Shown: positions 51,241 to 60,074 of the stretch, piece after piece | How the letters are laid out: each line of letters begins with the position of its first letter | Numbering within the stretch: position 1 is the stretch's first letter | From: an uncultured beta proteobacterium | GTDB taxonomy: Bacteria; Pseudomonadota; Gammaproteobacteria; Burkholderiales; SG8-39 | Assembly (NCBI GenBank): GCA_903859155.1 | Contig: CAIOLO010000100.1 | Span: 1 to 64,000 of the forward strand | Direction: 5' to 3' | DNA: 64,000 bases | Translations under genes and position numbers: made by a program | Notes under the pieces: model-generated | What the model was told of the DNA's origin: nothing | The model's database searches: none | The model's input: only the letters and a program-made list of their open reading frames with translations

Positions 51241-51692
51241 GCCGCGCGGGTATCGACATGGTGCATGTCCCCTTCAAAGGAAACGCCCAGGCGCAGGCGG
51301 ATCTGGTGGCCGGTCAGGTGCAGGTGATGCTGGAGGGGCCGTCGATCATGCCATACATCAAGAGCGGCAAGGTCAGGGCGCTGGCGACGACCGGCCGCGT
51401 GCGCACCAAATCGCTGCCCGACCTGCCCACGGTCATCGAGGCCGGCCTGCCGGGGTTCGACATCGCCACCTGGTTCGGGCTGTCCGCGCCCGCCGGCGTT
51501 CCCCGCCCGATCATCGACAAGCTCAATCGCGAGGTGGGCGAATATCTGCGCGCGCCGGCAACCCAGGCCAGGTTCGCCGCGGCTGGGTTCGAGTTTCTGC
51601 CGGGCACGCCGGAGGAAATGAGCGAGCGCATACGCACGGAAATCCCGCTCTCGGCAAAGGTCATGCGATCGGTGGGCATGGAGCCGGAGTAG
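51241..51692 (+). pseudogene. tctC-like receptor gene, C-terminal half only
   Basis: The frame keeps only the last 150 or so residues of a Bug/TctC protein (AGIDMVHVPFKGNAQAQADL, IKSGKVRALATTG, SLPDLPTVIEAGLPGFDIA, then GTPEEMSERIRTEIP). Intact family members are about 320 residues with a signal peptide. The loss begins exactly at the edge of the 149-bp repeat. The first in-frame codons lie in the repeat and are not tctC. Confidence 0.85.
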
Positions 51693-51795
51693 GCGCGCAA
51701 GTCCTGCTGCCGGCAGCGCCCGAGGACGTCGTTGCGGCCCCCTCGGATGCCCTGCCGCCGCGCCACTGACACACGCCGCGCGCGGCGTGCGCGTC

Positions 51796-52845
51796 TTACT
51801 CCGGGCGGATCTGCGCGCGCTTGATGACCTCTCCCCAGCGCGCCGACTCAGTTTGCATCCATGCGCGGTATTCCTGCGGCGTCGACGGCGTGGCCACCAG
51901 CGTCTGCTCGGCGAATTTGTCGATCAGCTCGCGTTTGCGGAGGATGGTCACCGCTTCGGCGTTCAGCCGCGCAAGCATTTCCGCCGGCAGCTTCGCCGGG
52001 GCCACCATGCCGTAGATATCCGCAGTGATCAGGCCGGGCATGCCGGCTTCCACGGCCGAGGGAATATTGGGCAACAGTTCGGAGCGCGTCGGACTGGTGA
52101 GCACCAGCGCGGTCAGCGCGCCGCTGTTGACGAGCTGGCGCAGGCTGCCGCCGGCCGCGACGAACAGAACCTGCACGTTGCCGGCCACCAGATCCGTGAG
52201 CGGCGCGGCACCGCTCTTGTAGGGCACATGCACGATGTCGACGCTCGCGAGCTGCTTGAGCAGTTCACCGGCAAGGTGGCCGCCGGTGCCGATACCCGAG
52301 GACGCGAAATTGATGCTGCCCGGTTTCTGCTTCGCGGCGCGGATCAGGTCGGCGAGGCTGCTGATGCCCAGCTTGCCATTGACCACCAGGATGTTCTGCA
52401 CCTGCCCGATCATCGAAACGTAGGCGATGTCGGTCGCCGGCGAATACGGAATCTTGGACAGGTGCGGCGCGATGGTCAGCGCGCCCGGCGCGGAAAATCC
52501 GAGCGTGTAGCCGTCAGCCGGCGATTTCGCAAGCAGATCCACCCCCAGCACGCCACCCGCGCCCGCGCGATTGTCGACCACCACCACCTGACCCAGCGCT
52601 GCCGCCAGCAGCGGGCTGGTGATGCGCGCCATGATGTCGATCGGACCGCCGGTGGCAAAGGGCACGATCAGGCGGATGGGCTTGTGCTGCGGCCAGCTCT
52701 GAGCCTCGACATGCCTCGCCGGTGCTGCCAATACAGCGGGGAGCAATGCAGCCAACGCGGCGCGCGCGAAATGCCGCCATGCCGGAGTCCGCGAAACTCG
52801 CCCCGCGGCGCGAAATTTTCGGTTCAAAACGCTCTCCCCTTTCAT
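51796..52845 (-). CDS. TctC/Bug family tripartite tricarboxylate transporter receptor
   Basis: A 349-aa periplasmic solute-binding protein. A signal peptide (ARAALAALLPAVLAAPARHVEA) is followed by the family landmarks PIRLIVPFATGGPIDIMAR, VVVDNRAGAGGVLGVDLLAKSP, and INFASSGIGTGGHLAGELL, then DIVHVPYKSGAAPLTDLVAGN. Bug proteins bind carboxylates such as citrate or aromatic acids. No tctA/tctB is nearby, common for orphan Bug genes. It overlaps the flavoprotein stop by 4 nt, so the two are co-translated. Confidence 0.9.
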   Translation of the reverse strand: MKGESVLNRKFRAAGRVSRTPAWRHFARAALAALLPAVLAAPARHVEAQSWPQHKPIRLIVPFATGGPIDIMARITSPLLAAALGQVVVVDNRAGAGGVLGVDLLAKSPADGYTLGFSAPGALTIAPHLSKIPYSPATDIAYVSMIGQVQNILVVNGKLGISSLADLIRAAKQKPGSINFASSGIGTGGHLAGELLKQLASVDIVHVPYKSGAAPLTDLVAGNVQVLFVAAGGSLRQLVNSGALTALVLTSPTRSELLPNIPSAVEAGMPGLITADIYGMVAPAKLPAEMLARLNAEAVTILRKRELIDKFAEQTLVATPSTPQEYRAWMQTESARWGEVIKRAQIRPE

Positions 52846-54263
52846 GCGACTTTTCCGTTCGCTTGCGCGATTGCCTCGGCCGCTCGCAGGCCGGTAATCA
52901 CCGGCAGCGATATCCCGCCGACATACCCTGCCGGGGCGCCGCCCTCGAGACCACCCAGTGACTTGCCCACCGCGTACAGGCCGGGTATCGGCGAGTTATC
53001 CCCCTTGAGAACGCGCAAACCGGAATCCACTGCTGCGCCGCCCATGGTGAAGGTCAGGCCCGCGCACATGGGCACCGCGTAGAACGGCTTGCTGCGGATT
53101 GCAATCGGCCGATTGACGCCGGAACTGCGCGGCGGCTGCATGGCGCCTGTCTGCCCCGCGGCAAGCGCCGCATTGTGAGCATCAACCGAAGCACGCAACC
53201 TGCCTGAAGGAAAACCCGCCGCAGACTCCAGCGCTTCGAGCGTATCCGCCTTGAAGATCGTGCCCTTGGCATCCACCAGACGCGAATTGGCGGCGATGAA
53301 AAACAATTCTCCCTTGCCCGGGCCACGCCAGATGTCCTCGTCGAAAATAACCCAGGTGTCCAGCGGATCTTCCGACCACGCAATCGCGTTGGCAAGGTAC
53401 ACCCCGCCCAGCCCTTCGTCGGCGAAGCGCTCGCCGCGGCCGTTGACGACGATGCCCGCAACCGCCAGCGAATCCAGCGCCGGATAGGGCCACAACGATG
53501 CATTGTTCAGGGCATCGCGCGAATGCAGGTGACCGTAAAAATATTTCGTGCCCACCAGTCGCGCACCGGCGTGCTCCATCATCTTCAGCGCATCGCCCCT
53601 TCCGCTGCCCGCATTGCGCCGCAGGAGCTTTTCCGGATGCGGGCTGATGAAGCGGCGCACCAGTTCGTCGTCGGCCTGAAATCCACCATCGGCCATCACC
53701 ACCGCGGGCGCCCGGTATTGCGTCGGCCGGCCCTGTGTCGTTGCCTCCACACCGATGCAGCGCCCGTCCTCGAAAACCAATCCGGTGACGCGGCTGTCGA
53801 GCAGCAGCTGCCCGCCCCGGCGCGTGAAATTAGCGGTGAGCAGGCGCAACAGCGTGTCGCCCGCGCGTCCCTTCCAGCCGCTTGCCTCCAGGCCGGGCCG
53901 GGCCACGCGCACCGGCGCAAGCACCCATTCGTAATGCAATTGCGGGCCGATGCGCACGAACTTCATGCCTTGCGCGCGCAGCCACTCGATACAGCGCCTG
54001 GCCTCGCCGGCCATGGCGGCCAACAGCTCGCGGTTGAGCTCGCCGCCGGTCATCTGCATGGCCTTGTCGACCAGCACTGCTGTCGGCTCCATCATCCCCT
54101 CGCGGGCGAAATGCACGATGCCTCCGGTCACGCGCGAATTGCAGGCATAGTCGGCCTGCGCGCCCTGCTCGAGCACCAGCGCCCTGAGGCCGAGTTCGGC
54201 CGCACGTTGCGCCGCGCTCAGCCCGGCGAATCCACCCCCGACAATGACGACGTCAGCGTCCAT
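52842..54263 (-). CDS. FAD-dependent oxidoreductase (fumarate reductase/KstD-like flavoprotein)
   Basis: A 473-aa flavoprotein with the N-terminal dinucleotide motif VVIVGGGFAGLSAAQRA and the C-terminal FAD segments TMGGAAVDSGLRVL and GLYAVGKSLGGLEGGAPAG, typical of the FAD_binding_2 family (succinate dehydrogenase/fumarate reductase flavoproteins, 3-ketosteroid dehydrogenases). No heme or Fe-S domain is present and no signal peptide is seen. ATG at 54263 is preferred because the dinucleotide fold begins there. Paired with a Bug receptor, it may act on the imported acid. Confidence 0.85.
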   Translation of the reverse strand: MDADVVIVGGGFAGLSAAQRAAELGLRALVLEQGAQADYACNSRVTGGIVHFAREGMMEPTAVLVDKAMQMTGGELNRELLAAMAGEARRCIEWLRAQGMKFVRIGPQLHYEWVLAPVRVARPGLEASGWKGRAGDTLLRLLTANFTRRGGQLLLDSRVTGLVFEDGRCIGVEATTQGRPTQYRAPAVVMADGGFQADDELVRRFISPHPEKLLRRNAGSGRGDALKMMEHAGARLVGTKYFYGHLHSRDALNNASLWPYPALDSLAVAGIVVNGRGERFADEGLGGVYLANAIAWSEDPLDTWVIFDEDIWRGPGKGELFFIAANSRLVDAKGTIFKADTLEALESAAGFPSGRLRASVDAHNAALAAGQTGAMQPPRSSGVNRPIAIRSKPFYAVPMCAGLTFTMGGAAVDSGLRVLKGDNSPIPGLYAVGKSLGGLEGGAPAGYVGGISLPVITGLRAAEAIAQANGKVA

Positions 54264-54371
54264 TCTGCGTTTCCTCCAAGTGTAACGATCATGCCACGCC
54301 TGCGGAAATAGCGCGCTTGCTGGGATGGGTTGAAGCTGTGCCGGAGCGGTTCCGGCCGGACATCGTTGCGT

Positions 54372-54391
54372 CCGGGCCGAGATCGGCCCGG
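54372..54391. promoter_or_regulatory. 20-bp palindrome upstream of the flavoprotein gene
   Basis: Arms CCGGGCCGA and TCGGCCCGG flank GA, about 110 nt before the flavoprotein start. It may be an operator or a leader hairpin; no T-run follows in the direction of transcription. Confidence 0.4.
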
Positions 54392-54502
54392 TGATGCAGT
54401 CCGTATCATATCTACTCCGGGTCGCGAATGTATTGGCCGGGCAGCGTGCCACGCGGCGAGCGTCAGTCCTGCACCCCCGCAGAGGCATCCCGCTCAGTCG
54501 GC

Positions 54503-54585
54503 CTACAGGCCGGTGGCCTTGACGATGCGCACATAGCGCTCGTAGTCGGCGCGGATGCGTTGCGCCATTTCCTCGGGAGTGCCGC
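54503..54585 (-). pseudogene. tctC-like gene fragment, last 27 codons
   Basis: The minus frame ends GGTPEEMAQRIRADYERY then VRIVKATGL and a stop at 54503, the C-terminus usual for Bug proteins. Upstream the frame is unrelated (54586-54648) and then enters the 149-bp repeat. The rest of the gene is gone. Confidence 0.6.
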
Positions 54586-54648
54586 CCCCCCGTTTCGAGT
54601 CCCTGCTGCGCACATTGAAGGTGTGGAGCCTGCGCAGATCGTGCATTT

Positions 54649-54797
54649 GACCGATAAGAAAATCAATCGGCACGTACGACGCGTGGGCGGATGGAATGCT
54701 CTGCCATCTTGTGATTCGGGGTTTCAAAATCGCGCACATTATCGATTATGTTCAAATCCTGTGTTTGCCGATGCCCGTTCCCGGGTTTGCTGGGTAA
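54649..54797 (+). repeat. 149-bp dispersed repeat, copy 2
   Basis: Same length and orientation as copy 1 at 51092-51240. Its right edge at 54797 coincides with the point where the transposase reading frame (minus) loses its own sequence. Its left side abuts the tctC fragment region. The two copies bracket 51241-54648. Confidence 0.9.
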
Positions 54798-55971
54798 ATT
54801 GATCGCGCGTGAGCCGCTGGCGCTGCAAGGCCTGGAGCCGATCGACGTAGCGGCGTAGGCGTTTGCGGCGCATGCCGTACTCCTTGTCGATGCGCGCATC
54901 GCTTTGCGCGAGCACGTAGATGTCCTCCTCGGTAACCAATCGCTTTACCTTGACGCCCTCGCGCACGCGCGCCCACGGCTCACCGAGGAAGGCCTGCTCA
55001 AGCCGGGACAGTCTGCCCTTGGGCGTGCCGACCAGGTAAGAGGCGCCCATGCGGCGCATCTTGGCCAGACTGTCCTCGGTAGGAATGCCCCGGTCCATCA
55101 CCCAGATGCGGTTGGTCCGCCCGTAACGCTGCTCGATGCGATCGAGGAAATCGCTCAACGTCGTGGAATCGGCGGTGTTGCCCGCGAGCACCTCGTAGCT
55201 CAGCGGGAAACCCTCGGGGGTGACAATCAACGCGATCACGACTTGGCTGCAGTCGCCTCGCTTGTCGCGGCTGTAGCCGTACTGGCGCAGATCCTCGGGG
55301 CTGCGTTCAATGTCGGTCTCAAAGCAGGTGCTGGTCAGGTCGTAGAGCAGCACGTCGAACTTCGCACCGAACAGTTCTCCCCAGCGCCGGGTGAGAAACT
55401 TAAACAGCTCGTCCTTGTGCCGGGCGAGCCGATCCAGGCAGAGGTACAGGGTGTTCTTCTCAGCCAGTGCGAAATCGGCATTGAGTAGATCGGCCATCGC
55501 ACTGGAATCAAACCACTGTCGATGTAACCGCCACTCCGAGCCCGGGTCGATGAGTCGGTACGCCACCAACGTGCACAGAGCCTTCAGCCACGGCGTGCCT
55601 TCGCGTGAGGGCGCAAGCCGTGGCCGCCAGAAGTCCTTCAGATCGAGTTCCTGCCACAGTTGCATGGCCAACCAGCAAGCTCCCCATTGTCGCGGGCGCT
55701 CGATGCGCAACTCGCTCAGACGCACACCGATCGCATCGACATCGTCCGCCGGCATCGAGCCCGCCGGGAACAGGGCTACTTGGCGAGGCGAGCCTTCGCC
55801 GTGGACCTCGATGGTCTTGCGCCAATCCTCGCGCTGGCTGGAGTTGATCTCGCCCAGGTACAGCACTTGGCGCTGCACAACGCGCCCGTCGCTCAGGCGC
55901 CGATTCTCGACAACGCTCCAATAATCGTGAGCCTTGCCGTCCTTGACGCGTCGGTTGCAGCACAGAAACAT
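54798..55971 (-). mobile_element. IS4/IS1634-type transposase, C-terminally truncated
   Basis: From ATG at 55971, 391 codons belong to a DDE transposase of the IS1634 group of the IS4 superfamily, with catalytic Asp211 in VLLYDLTSTCFE and Asp293 in IWVMDRGIPTED. Full members are over 500 residues, with the third acidic residue further on. Here the coding frame runs into the 149-bp repeat, where it continues for 19 codons of foreign sequence to 54739. Terminal inverted repeats could not be found, so the element looks immobile. The 277-nt region after its start (55972-56248) shows no gene. Confidence 0.85.
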
Positions 55972-56248
55972 GCGCGAAGTCTATGAAACAAAAACCCCTT
56001 CGCCAAGGACCAGGGTCTCCACTACAAGCGTCGCGGCGAACCGGGCTCCTTTACATCAAGCACTTGCGTCATGCACCGGCCCGATTTCGACCAAAATCAA
56101 CAGTGAGTTGAGAAAGACGGGCTAAGGCCCTCTTTATCCTTCAGTACTTCCCCAGGAACATTCTGCAGCTACATTCCAGCGATATCTGGCCTGAATATTC
56201 GTATAGCCCAATGAAAGAATCTATTGCCTCAGTCTGACATATCGGCCG

Positions 56249-57442
56249 CTATTGCGCGGCCACCGACACGCCGGAAGATCTTGCGAATCTTTTTTCAACC
56301 AAGCGTGCATAAAATGCCGCCCCCAGAGGAAGCGCCGCGTCGTTGAAATCGTAGGACGGATTGTGAACCTCGCAACTGCCTTCGCCGGGACCATTGCCGA
56401 TATTCAAATAGCATCCCGGGACCTTCTCCAGCATGAAGGAAAAATCTTCGGAGGCCATGATGAGCTGCGGGTTGCGCTGCACCTTTTCCTTGCCGACAAG
56501 GTCGGCGCAGATCTCCGCAGCGTATTCGGCTTCCTTCGGGTTGTTGATGGTTGGCGCGAATTGAATGCGGAATTCGACTTCCGCGGTGGCACCGTAAGCG
56601 CTGGCCACCCCCTTGGCAATTCGCCGCATCGACGACTCGATCAATTCCATGACTTTTGGCGTAAATGCACGAGCTGTGCCCGCGAGGTGGGCCATCTGCG
56701 GAATGACGTTATAGGCGTCACCACCCTGAATCTTAGTTACCGACACGACAGCCGTGTCCGCCGGCGCGGTGGTGCGCGACACTATCGATTGCAGCGCCAC
56801 GGCAATGTGCGCGGCGACTAGCACCGGATCGACGCCGGATTCCGGGCGCGCGCCGTGCGCCCCCTTGCCGGTGACGCAAATGTCGAAAAACGCACCGCCC
56901 GCCATCATCGGTCCCGAACGCACCGCGAATTGCCCGACCGGAAGGCTGGGGCGATTGTGCATGCCAAATATGGCCTCGCACGGAAACTTCTCGAACAGGC
57001 CGTCGTTGATCATCGCGTTGGCCCCGCCGAGGCCTTCTTCGGCCGGCTGAAAAATGAAATTAATGACTCCGTCAAAATTGCGCGTCTCGGCAAGGTAGCG
57101 CGCGGCGCCGAGCAACATCGTCGTGTGACCGTCGTGCCCGCAGGCGTGCATCTTTCCGCTGAAGAGGGAACGGTGTCCGAACAGGTTGGCTTCCTGTATT
57201 GGAAGCGCATCCATATCGGCGCGAAGTCCAATTGAGCGCGTGTTGCTGCCTGCGCGCAAAACTCCTACCACGCCGGTTTTGCCCACGCCACGGTGCACTT
57301 CAATGCCGAATGCCGCGAGTTTGCCCGCCACCAGATCGGACGTACGTGTCTCCTCAAATCCAAGTTCGGGATGCGCGTGGATGTCGCGTCTCCATGCGGT
57401 CATTTCGTCGTGAAAGCGGGCAATGCGTTCATGGACTGGCAT
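56249..57442 (-). CDS. M20D amidohydrolase (hippurate hydrolase-like)
   Basis: A 397-aa M20 peptidase-family protein. Metal-binding and catalytic motifs: MHACGHDGHTTMLL (Cys-His), QPAEEGLGGA (Glu pair), MHNRPSLPVG, and EVHNPSYDFND with the final His. This is the pattern of hippurate/N-acyl-amino-acid hydrolases. It would hydrolyse an amide, giving an aromatic or fatty acid plus amino acid. ATG at 57442 (MPVHERIARFHDE) is preferred over an in-frame start 24 codons upstream whose residues are unconserved. It is divergent from the amidohydrolase remnant. Confidence 0.88.
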   Translation of the reverse strand: MPVHERIARFHDEMTAWRRDIHAHPELGFEETRTSDLVAGKLAAFGIEVHRGVGKTGVVGVLRAGSNTRSIGLRADMDALPIQEANLFGHRSLFSGKMHACGHDGHTTMLLGAARYLAETRNFDGVINFIFQPAEEGLGGANAMINDGLFEKFPCEAIFGMHNRPSLPVGQFAVRSGPMMAGGAFFDICVTGKGAHGARPESGVDPVLVAAHIAVALQSIVSRTTAPADTAVVSVTKIQGGDAYNVIPQMAHLAGTARAFTPKVMELIESSMRRIAKGVASAYGATAEVEFRIQFAPTINNPKEAEYAAEICADLVGKEKVQRNPQLIMASEDFSFMLEKVPGCYLNIGNGPGEGSCEVHNPSYDFNDAALPLGAAFYARLVEKRFARSSGVSVAAQ

Positions 57443-57556
57443 GTCAAATTGACTCCCTGCGGATTTGATATAGGCAAACAAGCCGCGACGCTGAAAGTTG
57501 CGCCAAAACGCCATGGTAGCATCGCAACAATTCTCATTGCATTAAGCACGTTGTAA

Positions 57557-58276
57557 GAAAGTCAGCGCAGCGAAGGCGCGGATTTCGTCAAATTCTTTGC
57601 CACGGAAGGCGTGGTGACTTCCTCTCCACGATACCGGGACAAGATAAATTTCACTGTGGAAGAGATAGAAACCATGGTGGACGAAGCGCGCCTGCGGGGT
57701 GCCAGGATCACCACGCACTCCAATACTTCGGTGGGTATCGAGCGCGTAGTTCTGGCCGGTGTCGACTCCGTCGAACATTGCCCTGGCGAACCCAACGAGA
57801 AACTGGCCAATCTCATGGCCGAGCGCGGAACCTTTCATACGCCAACGATGCACACTCGTGACCGATGGGCACGGCGCCTGCAGAACAAGGAGCGCACCCT
57901 GCCCCAGCCCATCGTCGATTGCATTCTCAAAGAGCGCGACGGCAACATGACCTTTCTTCAGCAGGGAAAGAAAGCCGGCATGAAACTGGTGTGCGGCTCG
58001 GACAGCGGCATCGCGCCGGAATACGGCACCTCCGCGCGCGAGCTCGAAATATTCGTCGAATGCGGCTATACGCCGCGGGAAGCGCTGGCGACCGCCACGA
58101 CTACTGCCGCCGAATCATTCGGCGTGCCCGGGCAGATCGGCGTGCTTGCTCCCGGAGCACTGGCTGACTTCGTCATCATGAAAAAAGACCCCGCCAAGAA
58201 CATTTACGTACTTCGGGAAAAAGGCAATATTATTCAGGTGTACAGGTCAGGCCTTACGCTGGATCCCTTGGGCTGA
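57557..58276 (+). pseudogene. Amidohydrolase (imidazolonepropionase-like) gene, 5' truncated
   Basis: The frame is open from just after a TAA at 57554 and starts mid-domain: GADFVKFFATEGVVTSSP, then HSNTSVGIERVVLAGVDSVEHC, LVCGSDSGIAPEYGT and a normal C-terminus (GVLAPGALADFVIMKKDP). The N-terminal 180 or so residues with the HxH metal site of amidohydrolases are missing. A GTG at 57608 or 57611 could start translation but would give a metal-less enzyme. The upstream junction is with the region after the M20D gene. Confidence 0.8.
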
Positions 58277-58443
58277 CAGCAGCTGGGATTGTCGAATTTA
58301 GAGACCAATAGCGAGAGAGCCTTGGGGCCGCGACTAAGTTGCGGTTTCAGCACAAACCTCGCCGCAAAGGCATGCGGATCCCTTTTTCAAGTGACCTAAA
58401 ACTCCAACCCGATATTAAGCGAGTGCACGCAAGGAAATACGGC

Positions 58444-59847
58444 ATGAACAATGAAGTCTGCTTCTTGCCGGCAACTGAATTGGCGCGGCGCATCCGGCGC
58501 AAGGATCTGTCGGCGCGCGAGCTGATGCAGGCGTCGCTGGCGCAGATCGCGCGTCTCAACCCCGGGCTCAATGCGATCGTCAGCCTGTACGCCGAGCAGG
58601 CGCAGGCCGCGGACGAAAAGCAGGTACGGGGCGAAACGCTCGGCGCCCTGCACGGCCTGCCGGTCGCGCACAAGGATCTGTTCCTGACCCGGGGCATGCG
58701 CACCACCTTTGGCTCGCCCATTTTCAAGGACTTCGTTCCCGATCAGAACCTGCTGATGGTGGACCGGCTGCAGGCCGCGGGGGCGATTTCCATAGGCAAG
58801 ACCAATACGCCCGAGTTCGGCGCCGGCTCGCAGACCTTCAATGCCGTGTTCGGCAAGACGCTCAACCCCTACGACACCGGCAAGACCTGCGGCGGCTCCT
58901 CCGGCGGTGCGGCGGTGGCGCTGGCGGCCGGCATGGTGCCCCTGGCCGACGGCAGCGACATGGGCGGCTCACTGCGCTGTCCGGCCAATTTCTGCAACAT
59001 TGTCGGCCTGCGCACTTCACCCGGACGCGTACCGATCTGGCCGGCGAAGTCCGGCTGGAGCACGCTCGGGGTGCAAGGGCCGATGGCGCGCACTGTGGAA
59101 GATTGCGCGCTGATGTTAAGCGTGATCGCCGGCCGGGATGCGCGGAGCCCGATTGCGATCGCGGAACCGGGCAGCCAGTTCGCGCGGCCGCTCGCGCGCG
59201 ATTTCAAGGGCGTGCGCATTGCCTGGAGCGCCGACCTCGGCGGATTGCCCGTGGATGCGCGCGTCGCCGCGGTGCTGGCCTCGCAGCGCCCGACCTTTGC
59301 CGCGCTCGGTTGCGCGCTTGAGGAGGCCACGCCCGATCTGTCCGACGCAAACGAGATCTTCATGACCCTGCGCGCCTGGCAGTTCGACCTTGCCTACGGC
59401 GAGCTGCTCGATCACCGTCGCGGCCAGCTCAAAGACACGGTGATCTGGAACATCGAGGCGGGCAGGAAGCTGTCCGGACCAAGCATCGGTGCCGCAGAGT
59501 TAAAGCGCACTGCGCTGTACGAGCGCGTGCGCGGCTTCATGCAGCGCTACGAGTTCCTGATCCTGCCGGTGAACCAGGTGCCGCCGTTCAACGTCGATGA
59601 GCCCTATGTCACCGGGATCAACGGCGTGGCCATGGACAATTACATCGACTGGATGAAATCCTGTTACTTCATCACTGTTACCGGCCATCCGGCAATCTCG
59701 GTGCCCTGCGGCTTCACCGCAGAAGGACTGCCGGTGGGGGTGCAGATCGTCGGACGGCATCAGGACGATTTCGGCGTGCTGCAATTGGCGTATGCGTTCG
59801 AGCAGGCGACGCAGCTATGGCAGCGGCGCCCGGCGATCGCAAACTGA
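58444..59847 (+). CDS. Amidase signature family amidase
   Basis: A 467-aa amidase. The Ser-cisSer-Lys triad is visible: Lys77 in VAHKDLFLT, Ser152 in GGSSGGAAVA and Ser176 in GSDMGGSLRCP. It hydrolyses amides to carboxylic acids and ammonia; with nearby Bug receptors it probably serves catabolism. ATG at 58444 has AAGGA upstream and starts right before the conserved ELARRIRRKDLSAREL; an in-frame ATG at 58339 is less likely. The repeat/leader element follows 6 nt after the stop. Confidence 0.88.
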   Translation: MNNEVCFLPATELARRIRRKDLSARELMQASLAQIARLNPGLNAIVSLYAEQAQAADEKQVRGETLGALHGLPVAHKDLFLTRGMRTTFGSPIFKDFVPDQNLLMVDRLQAAGAISIGKTNTPEFGAGSQTFNAVFGKTLNPYDTGKTCGGSSGGAAVALAAGMVPLADGSDMGGSLRCPANFCNIVGLRTSPGRVPIWPAKSGWSTLGVQGPMARTVEDCALMLSVIAGRDARSPIAIAEPGSQFARPLARDFKGVRIAWSADLGGLPVDARVAAVLASQRPTFAALGCALEEATPDLSDANEIFMTLRAWQFDLAYGELLDHRRGQLKDTVIWNIEAGRKLSGPSIGAAELKRTALYERVRGFMQRYEFLILPVNQVPPFNVDEPYVTGINGVAMDNYIDWMKSCYFITVTGHPAISVPCGFTAEGLPVGVQIVGRHQDDFGVLQLAYAFEQATQLWQRRPAIAN

Positions 59848-59853
59848 AAAACT

Positions 59854-60011
59854 GATAGGCAAATAAAACCGGTACGGGTGGCCGGTGGACTGATGGTACT
59901 CTCCGACTCTTGGTGATTCGGGGCTTGAAAATCACGTACCACGCGCATTATGATGATAATGCCCGGGGCTTGACGAGACCAATCCCGGGTTTACCGGGTA
60001 AAGCTGGTCTC
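59854..60011 (+). promoter_or_regulatory. Diverged copy of the dispersed repeat; candidate structured leader of tctC
   Basis: About 150 nt similar to the 149-bp repeats (shared GTGATTCGGGG, AAAATC, CCCGGGTTT and GGGTAA blocks). It can form hairpins: GCATTAT/ATAATGC (59945-59962), inner CCCGG/CCGGG (59984-59998) and an outer 7-bp stem GAGACCA/TGGTCTC (59975-60011). The stems in copies 1 and 2 keep pairing through G-T changes. No T-run follows. It lies 64-222 nt before the tctC start, so a cis-acting RNA or a DNA-level element are both possible. Confidence 0.45.
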
Positions 60012-60074
60012 TAATTGCGTTTGCATCCGCGCTCGGTCACAGGGATTTCGGCACTTAAACTTCACGGGGAAATC

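Noticed and set aside
52842-54488. Longer start for the flavoprotein at 54488
   Set aside because: The extra 75 residues do not resemble the family, and the FAD motif expected at the N-terminus starts at 54263.
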